A stretch of 18,362 nucleotides of DNA, taken from assembly GCA_039815415.1 (NCBI GenBank), contig JBCBZH010000057.1, positions 1 to 18,362 of the forward strand, read 5' to 3'. Source of the stretch: JBCBZH01 sp039815415. GTDB taxonomy: Bacteria; Bacteroidota; Rhodothermia; Rhodothermales; Rubricoccaceae. The position numbers and the translations under genes were made by a program. Within the stretch, counting starts at the first letter, position 1, and every line of letters begins with the position of its first letter. Below the pieces are notes generated by a model, which worked only from the letters and a program-made list of their open reading frames with translations, was not told where the DNA came from and made no database searches. Of this stretch, positions 8,608 through 15,706 are shown piece by piece.

Positions 8608-9255
8608 ATGAAGCACCTCCCCAACGTTCTGACCGTAGGCCGCATCGTGGTGGCTCCGATCTCGTTGTACCTGCTCTGGAAGGGGGGCTTCGGCGCGCAA
8701 TTCGCGGGGACGGTGCTGTTCATTGTCGCTGCGATCACGGACTGGCTCGATGGTCGGATCGCCCGTCAGTACGGAGTCGGCAGTCGACTCGGCCAGTTCC
8801 TGGATCCGCTGGCAGACAAGATCTTGGTTCTCGGCGCCTTCTTCTTGGTGCCGTTTCTGGAGCCCATCACGGTCGGGCTCGTGGCGCCGGCGGGCGCCTG
8901 GCTCCCGTGGCTGGCGATTGGGATGATCGCAGCGCGCGATGTTGCGGTGACCCTGTTGAGAACGGTGTATGAGCGCCAGGGACGATCCCTCCGCACGTCA
9001 ACGTCGGCCAAGTGGAAGACGGCGTGGCAACTCACCTTCCTCATCGCCTCGTTCGTTTTCCTCACAGGGACGCACGCCCGCCAACTCGACGGATGGCTTG
9101 GGCAGCTCGGTGACATTCTGGCGGCGATCCTCGCCAGCCCTGGGCCTCTAGTCTTTCTGATCGTGACCGCATTCGTGACCGTGTACACCGGCGTGCAGTA
9201 TTTCGTGGGCGGCGAGGACTCGTCGGTGGTGCAGCCTCAGGGCTCGACTGAATGA
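8608..9255 (+). CDS. pgsA: CDP-diacylglycerol--glycerol-3-phosphate 3-phosphatidyltransferase
   Basis: Transfers the phosphatidyl group from CDP-diacylglycerol to glycerol-3-phosphate in the inner membrane, the committed step to phosphatidylglycerol. The 215-residue product contains the complete CDP-alcohol phosphotransferase signature D-x2-DG-x2-AR-x8-G-x3-D-x3-D: Asp45, Asp48-Gly49, Ala52-Arg53, Gly62, Asp66 and Asp70. Membrane helices surround it. The segments ARDVAVTLLRTVYERQG and SAKWKTAWQ correspond to the R-E-x-x-x-x-x-R and K-x-K-T regions that mark PgsA within the family. The start at 8608 (MKHLPNVLTVGR) fits the family. It is followed after 59 bases by pyrE on the same strand, so the two may share a transcript. 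Confidence 0.92.
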   Translation: MKHLPNVLTVGRIVVAPISLYLLWKGGFGAQFAGTVLFIVAAITDWLDGRIARQYGVGSRLGQFLDPLADKILVLGAFFLVPFLEPITVGLVAPAGAWLPWLAIGMIAARDVAVTLLRTVYERQGRSLRTSTSAKWKTAWQLTFLIASFVFLTGTHARQLDGWLGQLGDILAAILASPGPLVFLIVTAFVTVYTGVQYFVGGEDSSVVQPQGSTE

Positions 9256-9262
9256 TGGACCT

Positions 9263-9272
9263 CGAGCTGGCG
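9263..9272. repeat. Single repeat copy between pgsA and pyrE
   Basis: An exact CGAGCTGGCG word begins eight bases after the pgsA stop codon, in the short spacer before pyrE. Confidence 0.8.
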
Positions 9273-9314
9273 AGTCCCTGCGGTCCTCTCTCAACACTCT
9301 GAACAGGATTGCTC

Positions 9315-9962
9315 ATGTCCACCGTTCTTGCCGACGCCATTGCTCGTGACCTGCTTGCGCTGCGAGCTGTCGTGCTCCGGCCCAATGACCCGTTCACATG
9401 GGCGAGCGGTCGGCTTTCGCCGGTCTACACCGACAACCGCCTCACGTTGGGGGACCCTGCGGTGCGGGGGCGACTGATCGACGGATTTCGTCAGCTCGCC
9501 AGCGCGTTCGAGGTCTCGATGATTGCAGGGACGGCGACGGCTGGGATTCCTCATGCGACCCTGTTGGCCGACCGACTTGAGCTACCGCTTGTCTATGTCC
9601 GATCCGCCCCCAAGGGACATGGGCGGAAGAACCTGATCGAGGGGGCCTCGGTGTCCGGGCATCGGGTGCTGGTGGTCGAGGACCTCGTTTCGACCGGGGG
9701 GTCGGTGCTGGCTGCCGCAGAGGCGCTCCGCGCGAACGGTGCGACGCCGGTCGCTGCGCTGGCCGTGTTCTCTTACGGGCTGGCGGCGGCGACCGAGGCG
9801 TTTCAGGAGGGGATGCTCCCGCTTCGAACGCTCACCTCTCTCGAGGCGCTGCTGCGCGTCGCCGAGGAGGACAGGACGTTGGACGCAGATTCGTTGGCCC
9901 AACTCCATGCGTGGCGCCGAGATCCAGCCGCGTGGAGCCAAGAACGAGGAGGCGCTGGATAG
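9315..9962 (+). CDS. pyrE: Orotate phosphoribosyltransferase
   Basis: Joins orotate to PRPP to form orotidine 5'-monophosphate in pyrimidine synthesis. The 215-residue product has the type I phosphoribosyltransferase PRPP loop VLVVEDLVSTGGS (118-130) and the flexible loop RSAPKGHGRKNLIEG (96-110) with the Lys and His expected in orotate phosphoribosyltransferases. The N-terminal FTWASGRLSPVYTDNR segment (28-42) matches the orotate-binding hood region. The ATG at 9315 is preferred over an in-frame TTG six bases earlier. No Shine-Dalgarno sequence is present. The C-terminus ends shortly before a repeat-family hairpin shared with the convergent HMG-CoA reductase gene. Confidence 0.93.
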   Translation: MSTVLADAIARDLLALRAVVLRPNDPFTWASGRLSPVYTDNRLTLGDPAVRGRLIDGFRQLASAFEVSMIAGTATAGIPHATLLADRLELPLVYVRSAPKGHGRKNLIEGASVSGHRVLVVEDLVSTGGSVLAAAEALRANGATPVAALAVFSYGLAAATEAFQEGMLPLRTLTSLEALLRVAEEDRTLDADSLAQLHAWRRDPAAWSQERGGAG

Positions 9963-9976
9963 GAGGTATGGGACCG

Positions 9977-10009
9977 TCGCCAGCTCGTTTCTTTGCCGCG
10001 AGCTGGCGA
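9977..10009. terminator. Repeat-family hairpin between pyrE and HMG-CoA reductase
   Basis: TCGCCAGCTCG (9977-9987) pairs perfectly with CGAGCTGGCGA (9999-10009) around an 11-base loop. It lies between two convergent genes, 14 bases after pyrE and 22 bases after the end of the opposite gene. A bidirectional terminator role is inferred from its position. Confidence 0.6.
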
Positions 10010-10031
10010 GATCTCGTCCCCTCCTGATGCC

Positions 10032-11576
10032 TTATCGGTTGCGGCCGAACTTCTCGTGGCTGCTCACCCAGTCGTTGGACGAGATGGCCGACGCCAGGCT
10101 GATCTCTCCCGCGAGCACGACGCCCGCGATGATCTCTGCCAGCTTGCGGGCCTTGTCGCGCCCGTAGCAGCCCATCATCTCGAGGCACTCCCGCTGGGTC
10201 GCCAGCCCGACCCCGCCGCCGTAGGTGGCGACAATCAGGCTCGGAATCGTGATCGACATGAACAACTCATCGTTGGGCGTGTGCTCGGCATAGAGAATCG
10301 CCGCAGACGACTCCGAGACATTCGCAACGTCTTGGCCTGTTGCGATGAACATGGCCGTGATGCCGTTGGGAGAATGGAGGCCGTTGTTGTTCGCACCCGA
10401 CATGAAGGAGCCTACACCAGCTGCCACGCCCCAGTGGTACGCCAGGTTTGAGGGCTCGACGCGCATCACCCCCCGGAGCACGTCCCCTGGAATGAGGCAT
10501 TCAGCCGTAACTCGCTTGCCTCGGGTCTTCATCACGTTCACCATCGAGGCCTTCTTGTCCGTGGCAAAGTTGGACTCGAGGTAGAAGCGTTGGATGTTGG
10601 GCGCGTTCTCGAGAATCCACGAGCACGCTGCAAAGGTGGCCCGCCCGACCATGTTCTGACCTGCAGCGTCGCCAGTAGCGAAGTTGAAGCGGCAAAAGGC
10701 GAAGTGGTTCGAGAGATAGGTGTCGATGTACAGGAGCTTGCCAACAGATGTGGTAGCCTCCGCTCGCGCAGAGATCTCGTCCATGTTGTCGACAATCCAG
10801 TCCTTGAAGTCCCGCGCGCCTCGGGCGTTCTCGAAGATGAAGACCGGCGCTCGCTGCATCTTGTCAGCGGATACCGTACACGTGACGCCCCCGGACAAGT
10901 TGAGCACCTTCATGCCCCGGTTGTAGCTCGCTACGAGCGTTCCTTCGGCCGTCGCCAAGGGGATCAGGAATTCGCCGTTTGCGTGCTCACCCTGTACATG
11001 GAGCGGACCTGCGATTCCCAGTGGGACCTGCGCCACGCCCACAAAGCTCTCCACATTGCCCGCTGCGACGTGCGGATCGAATGAGTAGCTCTTGATGTGC
11101 TCAAAGGTGGTCCCGGTGTAGCTCTCCAGGAACTCCTGGCGTGCTGCAATCGCGGTCTCCGAGTAGTCATCCTGGCGGTCGCGCGGGACCGTCACGCGCT
11201 CCGGGCGATCGGCCTGGATCGAGTCCTTGACCTTGAACGACAGGTTGCCCATCCCGTCGATCGCGAACCGGAGCTGGATCTTATGGACGCCCTCACCCGC
11301 TTCAATGCCGGGGACGTGGATGGTCACTACGCGCCGGAGTGGAAAGTCGACCGGGTTTGTGGACGAGACCTCAGAGGCTTTCAGCGTCTGGCCATCGTCG
11401 AGCGACAACGTGAGATCACCTGCACTGACTTCCGTCCCGTTCACAGTCACACTCTGCATCCCGACGAGATGGGCGTCGGTCAGGCGATTCTTGAGACTGA
11501 ACGAAACGCCATCATCCGTCGGGGTCAGGCTGCCGTTGGTGTAGAGCTGTCGGAGGACGAGGGAGGGGATTTTCAT
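10032..11576 (-). CDS. Hydroxymethylglutaryl-CoA reductase with N-terminal extra domain
   Basis: Reduces HMG-CoA to mevalonate, the committed step of the mevalonate route to isoprenoids. The catalytic part (about 135-514) carries PLATAEGTLVAS with the catalytic Glu211, the cofactor-binding RFNFATGDAAGQNM (296-309), TDKK with the catalytic Lys near 341, IATGQD with Asp416, and His507 in the C-terminal SSHEKFGRNR. All four class I catalytic residues are therefore present. Residues 1-130 form a soluble, beta-strand-rich domain (starting MKIPSLVLRQLYTNGSL) that contains no membrane helices, unlike the anchor of eukaryotic enzymes; its role is unknown to me. Total length is 514 residues against roughly 420-430 for many bacterial and archaeal enzymes. 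The start at 11576 has no Shine-Dalgarno sequence. Cofactor preference cannot be read with confidence. Confidence 0.94.
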   Translation of the reverse strand: MKIPSLVLRQLYTNGSLTPTDDGVSFSLKNRLTDAHLVGMQSVTVNGTEVSAGDLTLSLDDGQTLKASEVSSTNPVDFPLRRVVTIHVPGIEAGEGVHKIQLRFAIDGMGNLSFKVKDSIQADRPERVTVPRDRQDDYSETAIAARQEFLESYTGTTFEHIKSYSFDPHVAAGNVESFVGVAQVPLGIAGPLHVQGEHANGEFLIPLATAEGTLVASYNRGMKVLNLSGGVTCTVSADKMQRAPVFIFENARGARDFKDWIVDNMDEISARAEATTSVGKLLYIDTYLSNHFAFCRFNFATGDAAGQNMVGRATFAACSWILENAPNIQRFYLESNFATDKKASMVNVMKTRGKRVTAECLIPGDVLRGVMRVEPSNLAYHWGVAAGVGSFMSGANNNGLHSPNGITAMFIATGQDVANVSESSAAILYAEHTPNDELFMSITIPSLIVATYGGGVGLATQRECLEMMGCYGRDKARKLAEIIAGVVLAGEISLASAISSNDWVSSHEKFGRNR

Positions 11577-11644
11577 CGGGGCAGGCAGCAGAGAAACAGA
11601 GTGGATGGTACGGCGGGATTGCGGAATCGCGAAGGAGGTGCGAT

Positions 11645-11654
11645 CGCCAGCTCG
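11645..11654. repeat. Single repeat copy between GNAT and HMG-CoA reductase genes
   Basis: An exact CGCCAGCTCG word, flanked by GATC on both sides (11642-11657), sits in the 145-base spacer between the two minus-strand genes. Confidence 0.8.
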
Positions 11655-11721
11655 ATCAGAGTGCCGGATACGGGGGCACGAAGATGCTGTAGCGGGGCGA
11701 CCAGACGTCGCTCGGCGTGGG

Positions 11722-12201
11722 TTACAGCTCTCGCCACATCACGAAATGGGCGCCGATCTCGGGAAGGTCAAACTCGGGCCCGACGCACACCAGCCCGAGT
11801 CGTTCGTAGAACGAGACCGCGCCGATGCGAGCGTTGCACCACAGTACCCGGGCTCCCGCGTCTCGGATCACCTGGAAGCACTCTTCGAGCACGAGACGGC
11901 CCAGGCCGGCCCCTCGTGCGGCGTCTGAGGTGGCCATGCCCCTGAGCCGCCACGCCATGCCTGGCGCGAACGCCCAGTCCGGGATCTCGTCTCGGTTCGC
12001 GTCTGGAGGAGGCTCGGCATACACCGTTCCCACTCCGTCCGGCTCAGATTCACCAGCTCGGTAGGCCGCCACGTGAACGGCAACCGTGTCGTCCTGGTCG
12101 TAGGTCGCCAGCCGGTCCACCCAGTTGGATCTCAAGATCTGCGTTCGGAGAGGACGGACCACCGAGGCGGGGACGCGGCGAACGTCAGGCGTGGAGGACA
12201 T
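11722..12201 (-). CDS. GNAT-family N-acetyltransferase
   Basis: The 159-residue product has the GNAT fold signature. Motif A is WRLRGMATSDAARGAGLGRLVL (about 84-105) with the acetyl-CoA pyrophosphate loop R-G-A-G-L-G, and motif B is ARIGAVSFYERLGL (124-137). The acceptor is unknown; small-molecule amines and protein N-termini are both possible in this family. The start is the ATG at 12199-12201, which is immediately preceded on the minus strand by a repeat word reading CGCCAGCTCG-ATG. No Shine-Dalgarno sequence exists in the remaining leader. It lies upstream of the HMG-CoA reductase gene on the same strand, but the 145-base spacer with a repeat copy argues against tight coupling. Confidence 0.88.
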   Translation of the reverse strand: MSSTPDVRRVPASVVRPLRTQILRSNWVDRLATYDQDDTVAVHVAAYRAGESEPDGVGTVYAEPPPDANRDEIPDWAFAPGMAWRLRGMATSDAARGAGLGRLVLEECFQVIRDAGARVLWCNARIGAVSFYERLGLVCVGPEFDLPEIGAHFVMWREL

Positions 12202-12249
12202 CGAGCTGGCGAAGGGTGGGATCGGAAGCTAGGCCGAATCGCCAGCTCG
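12202..12249. repeat. Two opposed repeat copies at the GNAT start
   Basis: CGAGCTGGCG (12202-12211) and CGCCAGCTCG (12240-12249) are exact and inverted, separated by 28 bases. The first directly abuts the GNAT start codon. They could pair as a long-loop hairpin in the GNAT leader. Confidence 0.75.
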
Positions 12250-12334
12250 TGGAGCGCTATGCGGAATACGTCGAGCACTCCCCGTTTGGCGCCAGGGAAT
12301 GGGATGGGTTGATATGTGAAACGATTCATCATAT

Positions 12335-12355
12335 TTGGAGTTGTCGAAGCTCCAA
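12335..12355. other. Short hairpin in the divergent spacer
   Basis: TTGGAG (12335-12340) pairs with CTCCAA (12350-12355) around nine bases. The surrounding 12300-12360 stretch is visibly richer in A/T than its neighbours. No role can be assigned. Confidence 0.3.
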
Positions 12356-12416
12356 CGTATAGAACCGGAGTTTCCCAGGATCCCGTGTTCGCGCTGGCCC
12401 TCTACAGGAGTCCCTT

Positions 12417-12426
12417 CGAGCTGGCG
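12417..12426. repeat. Single repeat copy upstream of the NTF2-like gene
   Basis: An exact CGAGCTGGCG word lies 17 bases before a 22-bp AT-rich palindrome. Confidence 0.8.
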
Positions 12427-12443
12427 CTACAGACGAGGGAAAC

Positions 12444-12465
12444 TTTATTTGTTTAAACAAATAAA
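12444..12465. promoter_or_regulatory. Perfect 22-bp AT-rich palindrome, candidate operator/promoter
   Basis: The left half TTTATTTGTTT is followed directly by its exact reverse complement. It contains only one G and one C in a region that is otherwise strongly GC-rich. It ends 28 bases upstream of the NTF2-like start codon. TATTTG on each strand resembles part of the Bacteroidota -7 element. A dimeric repressor or activator site, or a symmetrical promoter, is the simplest reading. Confidence 0.6.
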
Positions 12466-12493
12466 TGGGCGCTCACGCACATCTCATATCCCC

Positions 12494-12850
12494 ATGTCCA
12501 CCCTCAAAGACAAGGTCACCGACCTCAACCAGCAGATCCTCAGCGGACAGATTCTCCCCGCCTTCGAGCAGTACTACTCCGAAGACGTCGTGATGATCGA
12601 CGCCGGCCAGCCGCCGCGAGAAGGCAAGGCGGTCAACCGTCAGTACGAAGAAGCCTTCGTCAACGGCTTGACGGAGTTCCGCGGCGCGGAGGTCAAGTCG
12701 GTCGCTATCGACGAAGCCAACGGCAAGGCGTTTGTCGAGTGGCACTTCGATTTCACGCACAAGGACTTTGGTTCGCAGACCTACGATCAGGTGGCCGTCC
12801 AGACCTGGGAGGGTGACCAGATCAAGGAAGAACGCTTCTACAAGCTGTAG
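12494..12850 (+). CDS. NTF2-like / SnoaL-type small protein
   Basis: The 118-residue product has the pattern of the NTF2-like fold: an N-terminal helix pair (LKDKVTDLNQQILSGQILPAFEQYYSEDVVM), a G-x-x-x-x-R/N turn (PPREGKAVNRQYEEAFVNG), then four beta strands ending in YDQVAVQTWEGDQIKEERFYKL. Such proteins include SnoaL-type cyclases, ketosteroid isomerase-like enzymes and stand-alone binding proteins; which one applies here is unclear. The ATG at 12494 starts the conserved fold, although the frame is open to 12335. The upstream spacer carries an unusual AT-rich palindrome, so this gene is likely to be regulated individually. Confidence 0.82.
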   Translation: MSTLKDKVTDLNQQILSGQILPAFEQYYSEDVVMIDAGQPPREGKAVNRQYEEAFVNGLTEFRGAEVKSVAIDEANGKAFVEWHFDFTHKDFGSQTYDQVAVQTWEGDQIKEERFYKL

Positions 12851-12857
12851 GGCTCGC

Positions 12858-12893
12858 GCCGCGCGAGCTGGTGACTTCGCCAGCCCGCGCGGC
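12858..12893 (+). terminator. Strong GC-rich hairpin after the NTF2-like gene
   Basis: A 14-bp stem with one mismatch (12858-12871 with 12880-12893) has an 8-base loop and begins eight bases after the stop codon. Its inner part (GCGAGCTGG / CCAGCCCGC) is a diverged copy of the intergenic repeat. No T-tract follows. Confidence 0.6.
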
Positions 12894-12997
12894 GGGCTCA
12901 TTCCAAGGCGTCGGGCTGGGGAGCGTGTAGGGGCTTCCCCGGCTTGCGCCTGCGCCCGGTCCCGTCAAAGGGGGGACGCTGCGACGGCGTTGTTTGT

Positions 12998-13024
12998 TGG
13001 AGAGTGGGTTTGGTCCACTCTCCA
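12998..13024 (+). promoter_or_regulatory. Hairpin in the nitronate monooxygenase leader
   Basis: TGGAGAGTGG (12998-13007) pairs perfectly with CCACTCTCCA (13015-13024) around a 7-base loop. It is followed seven bases later by TTTTT and 25 bases later by the start codon. It could be an attenuator or a second terminator for the upstream gene. Confidence 0.45.
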
Positions 13025-13048
13025 GTCGCGCTTTTTGCCCCCTCTGTC

Positions 13049-14476
13049 ATGTCTGACGTCGCCGCCCCTCCGACTACCGCTCTGACCTTCCCGCCGATCA
13101 TCCAGGGGGGCATGGGCATCGGGGTGTCCAACTGGCGCCTGGCGCGGTCGGTCTCGATGGCCGGACACTTAGGCGTGGTCTCCGGGACGGCCATCGACAC
13201 GGTACTCGTGCGGCGGCTGCAAGACGGTGACCCCGGCGGGCATGTCCGCCGCGCGATGGCGCACTTCCCGATGCCCGGCGTGGCGGACGCCGTGCTGGGG
13301 CGCTACTTCCTTGAGGACGGTCGCCCCGAGGATACGCCCTACGCGCTCGTTCCCATGTACCGCCGGCGGATGACGCGGTCGCGCGTCGAGCTGGCGATGC
13401 TGAGCGCCTTCGTGGAGGTCTGGCTCGCCAAAGAGGGCCACCGCCAGCCCGTGGGCATAAACCTGCTCACCAAGGTGCAGATGCCCAACCTGGTGCTGCT
13501 CTACGGCGCCATGCTGGCAGGCGTGGACGCCATCCTGATGGGCGCCGGCATCCCGCGCGACATCCCCGGCGCACTCAACCAGCTCGCGGAGCACCAGCCC
13601 GCCGCGCTCAAGCTCGATGTGGTCGGGCAGGCGAGAGGGGAGGAGTCGCTCCTCACGCTCGACCCCTCGGAGCACTGGGACACGCTCCCGGCACCGCTGC
13701 ACCGACCGGCGTTCCTCGCCATCGTGTCCAGCCACTCGCTCGCCACCATGATGGCACGCAAGGCCTCGGGACAGGTGGACGGGTTCATCGTGGAGGCGCC
13801 CACGGCCGGAGGCCACAACGCGCCCCCGCGTGGCGCTATGAAGCTCGACGACGAGGGCGAGCCCATCTACGGCGACCGCGACGCGGTGGACCTCAGCGTG
13901 CTCCGCGACCTCGGCCTGCCGTTCTGGCTCGCAGGCGGCGCCGGGCACCCGGACCGCCTTCGCGACGCCCTCGACGCCGGGGCCCACGGCATCCAGGTGG
14001 GCACCCTGTTCGCCTACTGCGAAGAGTCCGGCTTCACGCCCGACGTGAAGCGCCGCGTGCTGGACCGCGTGGTGCGCGGCGAGCTGGCGATCCGCACCGA
14101 CCCGTTCGTCTCGCCGACGGGCTACCCCTTCAAAGTGGTGCAACTCGACGAGGACGATGCACCAGCTCGAGAGCGGGTCTGCGACATCGGCGGCTTGCGG
14201 GTGGCCTACCCAACCGACCGGGGGACGCTCGGCTACCGGTGCCCGGCGGAGCCCGTGGACGACTACGTGAGGAAGGGCGGCGAGGCGACCGACACGGAGG
14301 GGCGCTCGTGCCTGTGCAACGCGCTGCTGTCGGTGGTTGGGCAGCCCCAGGTGCGGGCGTGCGGCGCGGAGCCGCCGCTCATCACCAGCGGCGACGAGCT
14401 GGCGGCGATGGGGCCCTTCCTCGCGGGGCGCACGCAGTACTCGGCGCGTGACGTGCTGGACTGGCTCGTGGCGTGA
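13049..14476 (+). CDS. Long-form nitronate monooxygenase-like flavoprotein
   Basis: The 475-residue product has the TIM-barrel FMN fold of nitronate monooxygenases (2-nitropropane dioxygenases). IIQGGMGIGVSNWRLA (17-32) is the first strand and loop, and the catalytic-histidine motif EAPTAGGHNAPPRG (249-262) carries His256. WLAGGAGHPDRLRDALDAGAHGIQVGT (293-319) is the phosphate-binding end. Typical family members have 320-370 residues. The extra C-terminal part (about 370-475) contains Cys378, Cys398, Cys421, Cys423 and Cys438, with GRSCLCNALL as a distinct block. The natural substrate is unknown; related barrels include enoyl reductase-like proteins. I chose the ATG at 13049 because the family begins at TFPPIIQGGMG. 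Codon use is more GC-rich than in the PhzF gene next door. Confidence 0.88.
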   Translation: MSDVAAPPTTALTFPPIIQGGMGIGVSNWRLARSVSMAGHLGVVSGTAIDTVLVRRLQDGDPGGHVRRAMAHFPMPGVADAVLGRYFLEDGRPEDTPYALVPMYRRRMTRSRVELAMLSAFVEVWLAKEGHRQPVGINLLTKVQMPNLVLLYGAMLAGVDAILMGAGIPRDIPGALNQLAEHQPAALKLDVVGQARGEESLLTLDPSEHWDTLPAPLHRPAFLAIVSSHSLATMMARKASGQVDGFIVEAPTAGGHNAPPRGAMKLDDEGEPIYGDRDAVDLSVLRDLGLPFWLAGGAGHPDRLRDALDAGAHGIQVGTLFAYCEESGFTPDVKRRVLDRVVRGELAIRTDPFVSPTGYPFKVVQLDEDDAPARERVCDIGGLRVAYPTDRGTLGYRCPAEPVDDYVRKGGEATDTEGRSCLCNALLSVVGQPQVRACGAEPPLITSGDELAAMGPFLAGRTQYSARDVLDWLVA

Positions 14477-14500
14477 CCGGGTGCTCCTGAGGCGCCAACT

Positions 14501-14521
14501 CGAGCTGGGGGCACCAACTCG
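14501..14521. repeat. Degenerate repeat-family hairpin after nitronate monooxygenase gene
   Basis: CGAGCTGG (14501-14508) pairs with CCAACTCG (14514-14521) with one mismatch. The bases before it (GCCAACT) form another partial palindrome with the left arm. It looks like a decayed copy of the intergenic repeat. Confidence 0.5.
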
Positions 14522-14556
14522 ATGCCAGGGTCACCATCATGCAAGAGAGCGGCCCC

Positions 14557-14591
14557 TTCGTTAGGAGAGGCCATCGGGATCTCCCAACGAA
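14557..14591 (+). terminator. Hairpin between convergent NMO and PhzF genes
   Basis: TTCGTTAGGAGA (14557-14568) pairs with TCTCCCAACGAA (14580-14591) with one mismatch and an 11-base loop. A moderately T-rich stretch (CCGTTTGTGGTTCT) follows on the plus strand. Confidence 0.55.
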
Positions 14592-14627
14592 CCGTTTGTG
14601 GTTCTACGGCGCGACGTGGGGCTTGTG

Positions 14628-15506
14628 TTATCCAAGGTGAAGCACGCCGCGAAGGACCACAACCGCGGCACCGCCTACCCGCACCCCACGAATATCGTCG
14701 CGCGACCCTAGTACTTCTACCTCGGCTGCTCCCGGCCGGTTCATCCAGTGCCCTTGTTCTGCTACGAACGCGGGCGACTTGATCAATCCGTACCGCCAGA
14801 GATACGCCGCCATACATCCTGTAGCGGACCCAGTGAACGGATCCTCTGCAGTATCTGGCGGCACCCCGAAATGGCGGGCAAACGTGTCCCCAACAGCAGT
14901 AGCTCCGGCAAGGCAGAACAGGTGAGGAGAGAAGAAGTCGCCAGAGGTATGAATCGCACGGTACCGTTCTACATTCAGCGATGCTCGTTTGAGCGCGTCA
15001 TGGGACAATACGGGTACCATGAGCATCGGAGTGCCCGTGCTTACTGTCTGGATAGGGCCTTCGGTTAGAAAGTCACTCGCGTTGAGGCCGAACAGCGGTG
15101 CCACAGCCTCAGGGGCGTAGGTCCGGCCGAACTGAGGAGGTCTCTGCGTCATCGTGACGAAAGCGCCTCTGGCCTCTGTGGCGACCTCTACCTCAATCGC
15201 TGCCCCCGGTGTCTTCAGGCGGTGGGTACCCGCGCTGATCTGACCCGAGTCGAGAAGGGCTGCGAACGTCGCGACCGTGGGATGCCCGGCGAACGGAATT
15301 TCCTCGGCGGGCGTGAAGTAGCGCGCCTCGACTTCCCTTGCCTCCTGCCGCACAACAAACGCGGTCTCGGAGAGGTTCATCTCAAGCGCAATCGCTTGCA
15401 TGGTGGCATCGTCGAGCGACGAGGCATCCAGAACGACAGCACAAGGATTTCCAGTTAGGGGCGAACTCGTGAAGGCGTCAACCTGAATGACGTCGAGAGA
15501 TGACAT
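14628..15506 (-). CDS. PhzF-family isomerase-like protein
   Basis: The 292-residue product has the two-domain diaminopimelate-epimerase-like fold of the PhzF family. Landmarks are VDAFTSSPLTGNPCAVV (9-25), LSETAFV with the catalytic glutamate Glu47, FAGHPTVAT (72-80), and EDPFTGSATG (221-230), the anion-binding loop of the second domain. The family includes the phenazine enzyme PhzF, but most members lie outside phenazine clusters and have unknown substrates. No other phenazine gene is visible here, so phenazine synthesis should not be inferred. Length is normal. The gene uses noticeably fewer G/C-ending codons than the nitronate monooxygenase gene beside it, a possible sign of separate origin. 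Confidence 0.92.
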   Translation of the reverse strand: MSSLDVIQVDAFTSSPLTGNPCAVVLDASSLDDATMQAIALEMNLSETAFVVRQEAREVEARYFTPAEEIPFAGHPTVATFAALLDSGQISAGTHRLKTPGAAIEVEVATEARGAFVTMTQRPPQFGRTYAPEAVAPLFGLNASDFLTEGPIQTVSTGTPMLMVPVLSHDALKRASLNVERYRAIHTSGDFFSPHLFCLAGATAVGDTFARHFGVPPDTAEDPFTGSATGCMAAYLWRYGLIKSPAFVAEQGHWMNRPGAAEVEVLGSRDDIRGVRVGGAAVVVLRGVLHLG

Positions 15507-15706
15507 GGCGAAAGCGCCGTAGAACAGATTGCGGCTCAGCGGCCCAGAGCGAGCTGCCCGATAACCGGACGAGGGAAAGGTAGCGCCGACGCTCGGACGA
15601 GCTAAGGACGCTGGAGCCCTGAGTCGGCCTACAGCCGCGGGTTAAACTGCCCGGCCATTCAAGCCTTCAAGCCAATCGAGCAGTCGAAGTGCGAAAGAGG
15701 CTCACT

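Noticed and set aside
12132..12332. Minus-strand frame starting MMNRFTYQPIPFPGAKRG upstream of and overlapping the GNAT gene.
   Set aside because: The first 40 residues look plausible, but the frame runs through two repeat copies and into the GNAT coding region in another frame. Without a homologue I cannot support it as a gene or gene remnant.
15658..15673. Tandem duplication of TTCAAGCC after the fusion gene.
   Set aside because: Two copies of an eight-base unit are too short to support a repeat element or a target-site duplication, and there is no mobile element beside it.
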